DNA of 64,000 nt from Robbsia andropogonis (GTDB taxonomy: Bacteria > Pseudomonadota > Gammaproteobacteria > Burkholderiales > Burkholderiaceae), in the NCBI RefSeq assembly GCF_000970345.1, contig NZ_LAQU01000001.1, positions 372,001-436,000 on the forward strand, given 5' to 3'. The notes beneath the pieces were generated by a model that had not been told where the DNA came from, made no database searches, and saw nothing but the letters and a program-made list of their open reading frames with translations. Position 1 is the stretch's first letter. The number at the start of each line of letters is the position of its first letter. The position numbers and the translations under genes were made by a program. Shown here one piece after another: positions 38,483 to 46,890 of the stretch.

Positions 38483-39028
38483 TTACGCTGCGTAGGTCTT
38501 GTCGTTCTTCGTCAAGCTCCACGCACCCTGCGCGTTACCGCCCTGGCTACCGCCAATCTTCTGCTGCGTGTACTTCCATTGTGCCGCGGCGTACTTCAGT
38601 GTGAAGGTTTCGCTCGGCAGCGTCGTATCGGCAGTGCTGGCGCTGGTGGTCGCCGTTGACGACGACGCACTTTGAACAGAAGACGCGATGCTCGAGATGA
38701 TCACATATTTCAGCTTCACTTCCAGGTACTTGACGCGTGCGCCGTCACCGTCCGCCCGCATGAAGTCGACCGTGACTTCGTCGAACGTCGTGCCGCCCGA
38801 AGCGTGTTGGTACATCAACGGGCTGACAACGTCGATATCCTTCGTAAAGACCATATCGCCGTGCTCGCAACGCTCGGACGTATGACCGCCCGCCGTCGAC
38901 GCAACGGCCGAACGCGGTTGCGTGATCGATTGGCTCCACGAGCTGATCTCGATCCAGTTTGCATGGTCCTTGTCTTGCGACTCACCCTTGAGCGCCGGGC
39001 TGCCGAATTTCAGGTAAATGTCCTTCAT
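38483..39028 (-). CDS. hcp: T6SS tube protein Hcp (TssD) with Ser/Thr-rich insert
   Basis: A 181-residue Hcp; hexamers stack into the T6SS inner tube and can carry effectors in the lumen. MKDIYLKFGSPALKGES, RCEHGDMVFTKDID and TFTLKYAAAQWKYTQQKIGG are typical of Burkholderia Hcp. Between the strand ending VKLKYVIISS and LPSETF there is an added Ser/Thr/Ala-rich stretch (about 113-138). The usual Burkholderia protein is about 167-169 residues with a short loop there. GAGGA precedes the ATG. Presence inside the structural operon suggests it is the main tube subunit. Confidence 0.95.
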   Translation of the reverse strand: MKDIYLKFGSPALKGESQDKDHANWIEISSWSQSITQPRSAVASTAGGHTSERCEHGDMVFTKDIDVVSPLMYQHASGGTTFDEVTVDFMRADGDGARVKYLEVKLKYVIISSIASSVQSASSSTATTSASTADTTLPSETFTLKYAAAQWKYTQQKIGGSQGGNAQGAWSLTKNDKTYAA

Positions 39029-39074
39029 CTGTGATCGTCCTCGGATAGTTTAAAAATGTAAAAGATCACCATCG

Positions 39075-40571
39075 CTAGCCATTCGACGGCTTCGGCAGGT
39101 CAGCAACCAGCCGCAACGAGATCGACAACTCGTCAAGCTGGAAGTGCGGGCGCAGGAACGCAACCGACCGGTATGAACCGGGCTTGCCGGGAATTTCCGA
39201 AACCTGGATCGACGCTTCACGCAGCGGGAATTGCGCCTTCTGCTCTTGCGACGCGTTGTCGTCGAGCAGCACGTATTGCGAAATCCAGCGGTTCAGAAAT
39301 TGTTCTACATTCTGTGCGGATGCAAAGCTGCCGATCTTGTCCCGCATCATCGCCTTCAGGTAATGCGCGATCCGCGATACGGAGAAGATGTATTGCAACT
39401 GCGCGGAAAGCACCGCGTTGGCATTCGCACTGTCCGTGTTGTATTTTTTTGCTTTCTGCACGGACTGGGCCGCGAAAAATGCGGCATAGTCCGTGTTCTT
39501 GCAATGCACGAGGGGGATGAAACCCAGGTCGCTGAGTTCCTTTTCTCGCCGGTCCGTGATCGCGATCTCGGTCGGGCACTTCAGCGCCACTTCACCATCG
39601 TCGGTCTTGAATGTGTGGGTTGGCAAATCCTCCACCAGCCCGCCTCCCTCTACACCGCGGATGGCGGCGCACCAGCCAAAGTCGTCGAATGCCGACGTCA
39701 GACGCGCGCCAAACGCCCATGCCGCATTGCACCAGAGGTAACGGCTATGGTCGGTGCCGTCCACTTCCTCGACAAAGTTGAATGTCTCCGCAACGTCCCC
39801 ATCCTTTGGATTGAACGGCAGGCGCCCGAGAAAGCGTGGCAGCGTCAGGCCAACATAGCGCGAGTCTTCGGAATCCCGGAACGACTTCCACTTCGTGTAT
39901 TCGACGGTATCGAATACCTTGCCGAGATCGCGCGGCTTTCCCAAATCGGAGAACGTCTCCAGACCCAGTAATTCCGGCGCCGCCGATCCGATGAACGGTG
40001 CATGCGCCGCGGCAGCGATATGCGACATCTGGTCGATGAAGAACATGTCCTCCGGCTGGCGCGAAATCTCGAAATCCCCGATCAGCGCGCCGAACGGGGC
40101 GCCCCCGAACGTGCCGAACTCCTCTTCGTAGACTTTCTTGAACAAGGCACTCTGGTCAAACTCGATCGCGGCCTTGAAATCGCGGACCAGTTCGCGCTTG
40201 GTCGCGGACAAGGCCTTGATCTTGATTGTCGATCCGGTATTGCTCTCGTGGACCAGGTAATGCAGTCCGCGCCAGGTGCTCTCGAGCTTCTGGAATTCGG
40301 GGGAATGCATCACGGAACTGAGCTGGGCGGAAATCAGGCTGTCAAGTTCGGCAACCCGCGCGTCGATCGTTGCCGACAGGTTGTCCGACACGACCACGGT
40401 ACCGTCCAGCACCTGGTTCACGAGTTCACCGATCAGGTCCTTCGCCCGCGCGTGCTCGGTATCCGATTTCGCGACTTTGCTTTGCGCGACGATCTGGTCG
40501 AGCAGCGAACTTTCGGCCGCCTCGGTCTGGTTGTCTGCGGCCTGCAAGGCCGCTGCGGAAGGTTGATTCAT
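39075..40571 (-). CDS. tssC: T6SS contractile sheath large subunit TssC (VipB)
   Basis: A 498-residue EvpB/VipB family protein that with TssB builds the contractile sheath. Diagnostic segments: PEFQKLESTWRGLHYLV, FGTFGGAPFGALIGDFEISR, FIGSAAPELLGLETFSDL, and a C-terminal FLRPHFQLDELSISLRLVA. Length is normal. It follows tssB after 94 bases and precedes hcp. Confidence 0.97.
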   Translation of the reverse strand: MNQPSAAALQAADNQTEAAESSLLDQIVAQSKVAKSDTEHARAKDLIGELVNQVLDGTVVVSDNLSATIDARVAELDSLISAQLSSVMHSPEFQKLESTWRGLHYLVHESNTGSTIKIKALSATKRELVRDFKAAIEFDQSALFKKVYEEEFGTFGGAPFGALIGDFEISRQPEDMFFIDQMSHIAAAAHAPFIGSAAPELLGLETFSDLGKPRDLGKVFDTVEYTKWKSFRDSEDSRYVGLTLPRFLGRLPFNPKDGDVAETFNFVEEVDGTDHSRYLWCNAAWAFGARLTSAFDDFGWCAAIRGVEGGGLVEDLPTHTFKTDDGEVALKCPTEIAITDRREKELSDLGFIPLVHCKNTDYAAFFAAQSVQKAKKYNTDSANANAVLSAQLQYIFSVSRIAHYLKAMMRDKIGSFASAQNVEQFLNRWISQYVLLDDNASQEQKAQFPLREASIQVSEIPGKPGSYRSVAFLRPHFQLDELSISLRLVADLPKPSNG

Positions 40572-40665
40572 CGGATCGCTCTGTTGATCGCTTTAAAGTT
40601 CGTCGACGTGATGCGGTCGAGGGGTAGTACGCGCCATGTGACCGCGCGTAGCCGCAACGTGAGGC

Positions 40666-41202
40666 TCAGGACGCGTCGTCCTCGCCCTTCCTGCCGGTGA
40701 CATCAGTCGATGGTTGACGACCCAACGCCTGCAATTGCTCGGTGTTGTGCAACACGTCGCTCAACAGGTCTTCCAACTTGTCGTTGCCCGCCATCTTGTT
40801 GCGCAGGTCGGCAAGCTTCGATCGTGCCTCGATCAACTTGCGCAATGGCTCGATCTGCTGCACGACCGCATCCGGCGAAAAGTCGTCGATCGATTTGAAC
40901 TTCAAGTCCACGCCGAACTTCCCTCCCGCGTCGCTGAGGCGGTTCTCGACCTGGAAAGCCGCGCGCGGTTCCACCGCCTTCATGACGTCGTCGAAGTTGT
41001 CGCGATCGATGTTGACGAACTTCCGATCACGCAGCTTCGGCTGCTCGACTTCGGATTGCCCCGCCAAATCCGCCACCACGCCGACGACGAACGGTAGCTC
41101 CTTGATCTCGATCGCGTCACCGCGCTCGACTTCATATGACAGTTGCACGCGCGGAGGACGGACTTTCTGCAGCCGCTTCTGCACACTTTCTTTCTTCGCC
41201 AT
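40666..41202 (-). CDS. tssB: T6SS contractile sheath small subunit TssB (VipA)
   Basis: A 178-residue VipA-family protein. It has the N-terminal VQKRLQKVRPPRVQLSYEVE, the core LPFVVGVVADL and FVNIDRDNFDDVMKAVEPR, and a C-terminal helix that ClpV recognises when the sheath is contracted. AGGAG eight bases before the ATG. First core sheath gene of the leftward operon, 105 bases after the TPR lipoprotein gene. Confidence 0.97.
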   Translation of the reverse strand: MAKKESVQKRLQKVRPPRVQLSYEVERGDAIEIKELPFVVGVVADLAGQSEVEQPKLRDRKFVNIDRDNFDDVMKAVEPRAAFQVENRLSDAGGKFGVDLKFKSIDDFSPDAVVQQIEPLRKLIEARSKLADLRNKMAGNDKLEDLLSDVLHNTEQLQALGRQPSTDVTGRKGEDDAS

Positions 41203-41307
41203 CGTCTGTTCTCCTGGTCTGCGTGTTGCCCCGAAGGGTTCGCGCCGAACGGCGTAGTGAAGCGCACGCAGACCGGCGCTTCACCGCGGGGTGCCGCACG
41301 TGATGCC

Positions 41308-41943
41308 TTACTTCAGCGCGCCGAACGGGTTGCTGGATCCACCGCCCGACGAATCGCCTGCCGCATTGGCAGCGGGCGCGGCGTTGTCGGCCGGGGTCGT
41401 TGCCTTGCGCGCGGGGGTACGGCGGCGCACGACCTTCTTCGACTTCGGCTTGTCATCCTTGACCTCATCCGGGAACAGCGTGGCTTCGCCAAGCGTGTCC
41501 CGCAATTGCTGCGCGAGAATGCGCGCGTCGGTGGTGGCATCGCCGACCAGCGCGCTGTCCTTGCGCAATTCCTCTAGCGACTGCGTGGCAACACGCAAAC
41601 CGCTGACCGCGAGGACGCTGCGCGCCTGTCGATCACTGTCGTCCCGTTGCAGCGCTTCCTGCGCCGCAACGATCGCCTGACCGTAATGCGCTTGCGAGAA
41701 CTGGATCTGCGCGATGCGCGACCACGGCTCTTCACGGGTCGGGTCGTTCTTCGCCAACTCCTGATACAACGGAATCGCCTTGTCGGTGTCGCCGGACTTC
41801 CAGAGCGCATCCGCGTCACTCAGCTTCTTGTTATAGGCATCGCCCGTCAGAGGTTGCGTCTTCTGGGTCGATGCGCAACCTGCCATCACGGCACAGACGG
41901 CCATGGCAAATGCGGCTTTTTGTATATAACGTTGGATGGTCAT
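41308..41943 (-). CDS. TPR lipoprotein of the T6SS locus (TagM-like)
   Basis: A 211-residue lipoprotein: signal peptide with lipobox VMAGC (C23), then TPR-like helices (about 35-125: ADALWKSGDTDKAIPLYQEL, EEPWSRIAQIQFSQAHYGQA) and a low-complexity Lys/Arg/Ala/Gly tail. It heads the leftward T6SS operon, where Burkholderia cenocepacia has a comparable lipoprotein gene. The role in secretion is not established; periplasmic scaffolding of the envelope complex is a fair inference. Confidence 0.78.
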   Translation of the reverse strand: MTIQRYIQKAAFAMAVCAVMAGCASTQKTQPLTGDAYNKKLSDADALWKSGDTDKAIPLYQELAKNDPTREEPWSRIAQIQFSQAHYGQAIVAAQEALQRDDSDRQARSVLAVSGLRVATQSLEELRKDSALVGDATTDARILAQQLRDTLGEATLFPDEVKDDKPKSKKVVRRRTPARKATTPADNAAPAANAAGDSSGGGSSNPFGALK

Positions 41944-42472
41944 GTTCCGCCGAAAAAGAAGTTTGTCCCGTACAACTTGTCTCGTTGCACGCTATATCCC
42001 TGTCTTTTCATACCCCGAAAGCCATCAGACTGAGTAAAGCCGTCTGGCACACATTCGTTCGACAGTTTTAAAGCGCACTTTGTAAAATAACGGCTGTTAT
42101 AGTACAGGCCATTCTGATGACTGACAACGGGCCGACAGGAGGTGGACAGACTCATCCCCCACCGCATTTCGTTGTTTTTGGTGTATTTTTAGTGACTAGC
42201 ATCATCATACGCAAAACGAATGCACGGCGCCTGAGGCCTTCTTTATCCGACGATGAATCTTTGATGTCGAAACATGAAAAATCGAGAAGAAAGTGACTAG
42301 ACAACTCTACATTGAAAGGTTATCGAAAGAATAAATTCCGGGATATGGCACAAGCAATCGTTGTTGGACGTCGCCAGCAATAAGTAGCGTTGCGGACGGC
42401 GCGATACCGAACCGTAGCGGATATATCGCCGATCGACCTGGTTATGACATCACGCGCGGGTCTCCGTGACCG
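41944..42472. other. Divergent T6SS promoter region
   Basis: About 530 bases between the leftward tagM-like/tssB operon and rightward tssJKL. It is distinctly A+T-rich compared with the flanking genes. ATAAC-GGCT-GTTAT at 42087-42100 is a small palindrome overlapping a TATAGT hexamer. This is the most likely control point of the whole locus. Confidence 0.5.
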
Positions 42473-43159
42473 ATGAGCGTGCAAAGAAAAGCGAAAAGAA
42501 TGATGGCAAGAGAGAAAACGGTACGTCGAAACATGGCGCACTGGGGGGAAAAGCGGTGGCTACGCATAACGCTTGGCGTAGCCTGTGCTATCGCGCTTGG
42601 CGGCTGTGCGGCCGGCGTTGGCTTAATTGGCACGGCTGGATCGGCGGCCCTGCAGGCGGTAGGCATCGGCAAGCCGCCGGTACCTGACTCACAGAAGCCG
42701 CCCCGGCAGATCACATTGACATTGGATGCCGGTACGAATCTGAATGCCGGCACATCGAAGCGTGGGGTTGCGCTTGTAGTGCGGTTATATGCGCTGAAAG
42801 ACCCTACCAGTTTCCAGCAAGCGCCATTCGATACGTTTCTCGATCCCGATAAAGAAAAGCAGGTTCTCGGTCAAGACCTGATACAAGTGCGTGAAGTAAC
42901 CCTTATTCCGGGGCAGCGCTATACATCAACTGAGAAGGTACCGTACGAAGCCGGCGCTTTTGGTGTGGTTGCACTATTTCGCCAACCGGCGACACAACGG
43001 TGGCGATTAGTGTTCGATCCAAAGAAATCTGAAAAATCCGGCATTTTGATTGGCATGCATGCCTGTGCAATGACTGTCACGGCGGGGACACCAATTGTCG
43101 CATCGGATAGCGCAGCCCAGCAATCGCTTAATATGCTTTCCATGGTGAATTGCCAATAG
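42473..43159 (+). CDS. tssJ: T6SS outer-membrane lipoprotein TssJ
   Basis: A 228-residue (long-start) lipoprotein with lipobox ALGGC (C45) and a transthyretin-like beta domain (QITLTLDAGTNLNAG, VALVVRLYALKDPTSFQQA, GAFGVVALFRQP). TssJ anchors TssM at the outer membrane. The frame opens at 42473; ATG codons at 42503, 42506 and 42533 would give a more normal signal peptide and are more likely starts. First gene of tssJ-tssK-tssL. Confidence 0.92.
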   Translation: MSVQRKAKRMMAREKTVRRNMAHWGEKRWLRITLGVACAIALGGCAAGVGLIGTAGSAALQAVGIGKPPVPDSQKPPRQITLTLDAGTNLNAGTSKRGVALVVRLYALKDPTSFQQAPFDTFLDPDKEKQVLGQDLIQVREVTLIPGQRYTSTEKVPYEAGAFGVVALFRQPATQRWRLVFDPKKSEKSGILIGMHACAMTVTAGTPIVASDSAAQQSLNMLSMVNCQ

Positions 43160-43332
43160 CAATCATTCATTTCCAAATAGGAAAAGTGAATAGTAATGAA
43201 CGGAAATATCGACCGATTTTAATCATGTACGATGCGGATTCACGTAAAAATGTCCGCCTCATTCACTACCCCACCGAGAATCTCCGGATTGCAAACGGGT
43301 AAAAACATTGACGTGGCGTAGCGGGGAATCAA

Positions 43333-44679
43333 ATGAGTTATTCAGACAAAGTTTTATGGGGTGAAGGATTGTTCCTCCGCCCCCAGCACTTCCAGAAACA
43401 GGATGCGTATCATGAAGCGCGGCTGTTCGAGGCCACCCAGGCGCTCCAGCCTTACAACTGGGGCGTTCGGACATTGCGCGTCGACCTGGATGCGCTGGGC
43501 AGCAATGTGCTGCGTCTCTCCCAACTGTCACTGGTCTTCCCCGACGGCGAATTGTATGCGGCGCCCCAGGCCGACGCGCTACCGCCGTCAGTCGCGCTCG
43601 ACACGATGGCGGAAGGCACGGACGAGGTCGTCTTCTATCTCGCCATGCATCCGACGCGTGATGCCGGTCGTAATAGCGCCGATGCCGACGAGCAAGGATT
43701 CACTGCCCGTTTCGTGGCCGAAACGCAGATGGCGGCGGACCTCTACACCGATGCGGTGGAGGCTGATGTGACCGTCCTGAAAAAGGCCGTGCGGCTGGTG
43801 GCGCAACACGAGCCGCGCGACCAGTTCCTGGCGGTGCCCTTGGTACGGGTGCGGCGCACCGCGACATCAGGCTGGGAATTGGACGAAAATTTCGTGCCGC
43901 CCAGTCTCACCATCGAGGCCTCGCCGTTGTTGATGAATCGCTTGCGCCGCCTGATCGATGCGCTGCAGGCCAAGGTTAATGCGCTGTATGGTTTTCACCG
44001 CGAACCGAGCAAGAACATCATCGAATTTCGCTCGGGCGACATCGCCTCGTTCTGGCTGCTGCATACCGCCAACGCAGCGTTCGCGACGCTCGCGCACCTG
44101 CATCAGCATCCGGCGATGCATCCGGAGCGGCTCTTCCAGGAATTATTGCGCGTCACCGGTCAACTGATGACGTTCTCGAAAAACTATACGCTGGCGGATC
44201 TACCTCCGTATAAGCATGACGAGCCTGGTACAGGCTTCGCGCGACTTGACGCGATGCTGCGTGAATTGCTCGACACCGTTATCTCGGAGCGGTACTTCAT
44301 CATTCCGCTGGAACAGGTTCGACCGTCGTTTCACCTGGGCCGCATCGACTCCGGCAAGATCGACGAGAAGACCACGTTCTTTCTGGCGGTCTCGGCGGAC
44401 ATGCCGAACGTCGAATTGGTCGAAGCGGTACCGGCACGTTTCAAGCTTGGCGCGCCGGACGACGTCGACAAGCTCGTGCAGTCCGCCATGCCGGGTCTGC
44501 GCCTGAGCTATACCCCGCAGGTTCCACCGGCCATCCCGGTGCGTCCGGGCGTCTGCTATTTCTCGCTGGATACGCGCGGCATGCTGTTCGAGCGCATGCT
44601 GCAAGCGCAGTCACTGATGATCTACGCGCCAGCGGGCATCAATAACCTCCGTATCGAATTAATCGCGGTCACATCATGA
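43333..44679 (+). CDS. tssK: T6SS baseplate protein TssK
   Basis: A 448-residue TssK/ImpJ family trimeric baseplate adaptor that links the baseplate to TssL/TssM. It opens with the diagnostic KVLWGEGLFLRPQHFQKQD, resembling phage receptor-binding proteins. It continues with PSLTIEASPLLMNRLRRL and ends in the C-terminal domain around VPPAIPVRPGVCYFSLD. GGGGAAT lies before the ATG. Its stop overlaps the tssL start (ATGA). Confidence 0.96.
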   Translation: MSYSDKVLWGEGLFLRPQHFQKQDAYHEARLFEATQALQPYNWGVRTLRVDLDALGSNVLRLSQLSLVFPDGELYAAPQADALPPSVALDTMAEGTDEVVFYLAMHPTRDAGRNSADADEQGFTARFVAETQMAADLYTDAVEADVTVLKKAVRLVAQHEPRDQFLAVPLVRVRRTATSGWELDENFVPPSLTIEASPLLMNRLRRLIDALQAKVNALYGFHREPSKNIIEFRSGDIASFWLLHTANAAFATLAHLHQHPAMHPERLFQELLRVTGQLMTFSKNYTLADLPPYKHDEPGTGFARLDAMLRELLDTVISERYFIIPLEQVRPSFHLGRIDSGKIDEKTTFFLAVSADMPNVELVEAVPARFKLGAPDDVDKLVQSAMPGLRLSYTPQVPPAIPVRPGVCYFSLDTRGMLFERMLQAQSLMIYAPAGINNLRIELIAVTS

Positions 44680-45458
44680 GTCAAGCCCCTTCGCTGTTTG
44701 GCGACCACGCCCCCAACCCCGTGCATCCGACGAATGCCGCGCCGCCGGCCTATGAAGTCAAGTCACTTCTGGATCTGTTGTACGACGGATTCTTCATGCT
44801 CTTCCTGCTCAAGCGCGGCCGGGAGCCAGAAAACGTCGCGAACTTCCTGGATCGCATCCAGCAGTTCCTCAACGATTTCGAGCGTGGCGCAAAGAAGATG
44901 AATGTGGCGGCCGAGGATATCTTCATGTCCAAGTTCGCTTTCTGCGCGGCCATCGATGAGTCAGTGCTCGCATCCACTTTCTCTATCCGCGACGAATGGG
45001 AACGACGGCCGCTACAACTCCTCCTGTTCGGCGAGCAACTGGCGGGGGAGAACTTCTTCCGTTATCTGGAGGACTGCCGCGCGCAAGGCATCGCGCGCCT
45101 GCAAAGCCTGGAAGTGTTCCATATGTGCCTCTTGCTGGGCTTCCAAGGAAAGTATCTGCTGGAAGGCCCGGAAAAGCTCGCGTACCTGACCGCTCGGATT
45201 GGTGACGAGATTGCGAACATGAAAGGCAAGCGTGCGGCATTCGCGCCGCACTGGGCGTTGCCCGATCAAATCGAACACACCCTGAAGCGGGAAGCGCCGC
45301 TATGGAGCTTCGCGGCGGTTTTCCTGCTGATTGGTATCGTCGCATTGCTTGGTCTGCAGAGCTATTTGCGAAATGCAACACTGCAGGCGTTGGCGCCGTA
45401 TTCGGATTTGGTCAAGGTCGGCCCACAGCAAGCCAGCCTCACGATCACACTGCCCTAG
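44676..45458 (+). CDS. tssL: T6SS membrane-complex protein TssL (DotU)
   Basis: A 260-residue DotU/IcmH protein. The cytoplasmic helical domain covers about 20-205 (LLDLLYDGFFMLFLLKRGRE, AFCAAIDESVL, LLLFGEQLAGENFF, MCLLLGFQGKYLLEG). One C-terminal span follows (about 213-234). There is no peptidoglycan-binding extension, so the OmpA-type protein encoded after tagF could supply that function. Last gene of its operon; the next gene begins after a regulatory region. Confidence 0.96.
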   Translation: MSQAPSLFGDHAPNPVHPTNAAPPAYEVKSLLDLLYDGFFMLFLLKRGREPENVANFLDRIQQFLNDFERGAKKMNVAAEDIFMSKFAFCAAIDESVLASTFSIRDEWERRPLQLLLFGEQLAGENFFRYLEDCRAQGIARLQSLEVFHMCLLLGFQGKYLLEGPEKLAYLTARIGDEIANMKGKRAAFAPHWALPDQIEHTLKREAPLWSFAAVFLLIGIVALLGLQSYLRNATLQALAPYSDLVKVGPQQASLTITLP

Positions 45459-45586
45459 GCTTGACAGATTGCCACGCCACGGCAAATAGCAGAAAGGTCT
45501 TCGTCGACATGGCATTGCCGCGCACGCCTTCCGCGCGGCGCGCAGAGAAACGCTATCGACGGGAGACCGTCATACCTTGAACGCTC

Positions 45587-45601
45587 AAGGGTTTACCCCT
45601 T
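45587..45601. repeat. Palindromic motif AAGGGTTTACCCCTT, copy 1
   Basis: A near-perfect 15-bp inverted repeat between tssL and the ribokinase gene. It shares AAGGGTT[TA]ACCCCT with the core of the palindrome at 58113-58136. It could be a weak terminator stem for tssL or a binding site; no long T run follows. Confidence 0.5.
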
Positions 45602-45616
45602 TCTCGCTTCCACTAC

Positions 45617-45646
45617 TTGCGTTTGCAATCGCTTTCAGCGGAAAAT
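45617..45646 (+). promoter_or_regulatory. Candidate promoter of the ribokinase operon
   Basis: TTGCGT (45617-45622), an 18-base spacer and GAAAAT (45641-45646). Each box is a moderate match to the sigma-70 consensus. The first LacI-type operator begins at the last base of the -10, so a bound repressor would cover the transcription start. Confidence 0.4.
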
Positions 45647-45659
45647 GTAAGCGCTAACA
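45646..45659. promoter_or_regulatory. LacI-family operator, site 1
   Basis: TGTAAGCGCTAACA, a near-palindrome with the central GCGC typical of LacI/GalR-family operators. An identical site lies 43 bases downstream. The LacI-family gene at the end of this operon is the obvious binder. Confidence 0.75.
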
Positions 45660-45688
45660 CTGTTGCAGAGCAGAAATGCAAGCAACGA

Positions 45689-45702
45689 TGTAAGCGCTAA
45701 CA
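45689..45702. promoter_or_regulatory. LacI-family operator, site 2
   Basis: A second exact copy of TGTAAGCGCTAACA, spaced 43 bases centre to centre (about four helical turns) from site 1, on the same DNA face. It lies 41 bases before the ribokinase start codon. Confidence 0.75.
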
Positions 45703-45743
45703 TACCGACACCAAGAAGGTGTCTTGACGAAGGAGCATGCGTC

Positions 45744-46727
45744 TTGAGCCCGGTCACCCCCGCCGTTTTCCCGAAGAACCCGTCGATCGTCGTGGTAGGC
45801 AGCGCCAACATGGATCTGGTGGTCCGTGCCCCACGGCTGCCCGTACCCGGTGAAACGTTGGCCGGCACCGGCTTCGAAACCGTTCCGGGCGGCAAGGGCG
45901 CGAACCAGGCCGTGGCCGCGGCGCGACTTGGCGCGGCGGTGGCGATGATCGGCTGCGTGGGTGAAGATGCATTCGGCACGACATTGCGCGACGGCCTGCA
46001 AGCCGATGGCATCGATACCCGCCTTGTTCGCACCGTTCCCGGCAGCAGCGGGATCGCCGTCATCAGCGTCGCGGAGGACGGTGCCAACAGCATCGTCATC
46101 GTCGGCGGCGCCAACGACGCGCTCACGCGCGCCGATGTCGACCGTGCGGCGGCAACAATCGCGGCAGCGGACATGCTGATCTGCCAGTTGGAAACGCCGC
46201 TCGATACGGTCACGCACGCCATTGCGAGTGCGGTCCGCCAGCACACACCGGTGTTGCTGAACCCGGCGCCAGCGCGGCCGCTGCCGGGAGCACTGCTCGC
46301 GCAGGTGGACTACCTGGTGGTCAACGAGACCGAGGCCGAACTGCTGTCCGGCGTTCCGGTACGTACGACGCAAGATGCCGAGCGCGCCGCCGCCGCGTTG
46401 CTCGAACAGGGCGCGCGCTGCGTGATCGTGACGTTGGGCGCAAATGGCGTCTACTGGCAAACAAGAAGACATCCGGGTGCAGGTGACGGCAACGGCCGCG
46501 CCGACGATGCGTTGCGCGGGTACGTACCGGCACACAAAGTAAAGGCTGTCGACTCGACTGCCGCGGGCGACACCTTCGCCGGCGGCTTTGCCGCGGCCCT
46601 TGCGGCAGGACAGGAAATTGTCGACGCGATCGCGTTCGGCCAACGCGCGGCGGCAATCAGCGTCACGCGTCACGGCGCGCAGACGTCCATTCCCACGCGC
46701 GCCGAAGTGCTCGCCCAAGCGGACTGA
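45744..46727 (+). CDS. rbsK: Ribokinase (PfkB family)
   Basis: A 327-residue PfkB-family sugar kinase close to ribokinase: VVVGSANMDLVVRAPRLPVPGETL at the start, the signature GGKGANQAVAAARLG (49-63), YLVVNETEAELL, and the catalytic base D276 in DSTAAGDTFAGG. It phosphorylates a pentose or related sugar with ATP. I chose the TTG at 45744 because AAGGAG (45730-45735) is eight bases before it; no in-frame ATG suits. First gene of the LacI-controlled operon. With the transporter and DapA-like enzyme the true substrate may be another sugar or a sugar acid. Confidence 0.85.
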   Translation: MSPVTPAVFPKNPSIVVVGSANMDLVVRAPRLPVPGETLAGTGFETVPGGKGANQAVAAARLGAAVAMIGCVGEDAFGTTLRDGLQADGIDTRLVRTVPGSSGIAVISVAEDGANSIVIVGGANDALTRADVDRAAATIAAADMLICQLETPLDTVTHAIASAVRQHTPVLLNPAPARPLPGALLAQVDYLVVNETEAELLSGVPVRTTQDAERAAAALLEQGARCVIVTLGANGVYWQTRRHPGAGDGNGRADDALRGYVPAHKVKAVDSTAAGDTFAGGFAAALAAGQEIVDAIAFGQRAAAISVTRHGAQTSIPTRAEVLAQAD

Positions 46728-46890
46728 CCCGCGTGCCGTGACGATTTTTGGGACAAAGATGCGCCTCACGGAGGCGCGGCGGCTTCACGCGACGGCGCCC
46801 TGCAACGATCGGTCTCGATTGATTCGATTTCATGGCGTAAGGCGAAGGCGGACAGGCCGCCCGACGGATTACTGATACAGAGAGGGTTCA

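Noticed and set aside
42345-42362. Sigma-54 promoter before tssJ
   Set aside because: TGGCAC is present, but the expected TTGC at the -12 position reads ATCG, so the match is incomplete.
45465-45486. Terminator after tssL
   Set aside because: TTGCC/GGCAA forms only a 5-bp stem with a 7-base loop and no T run, too weak to call.
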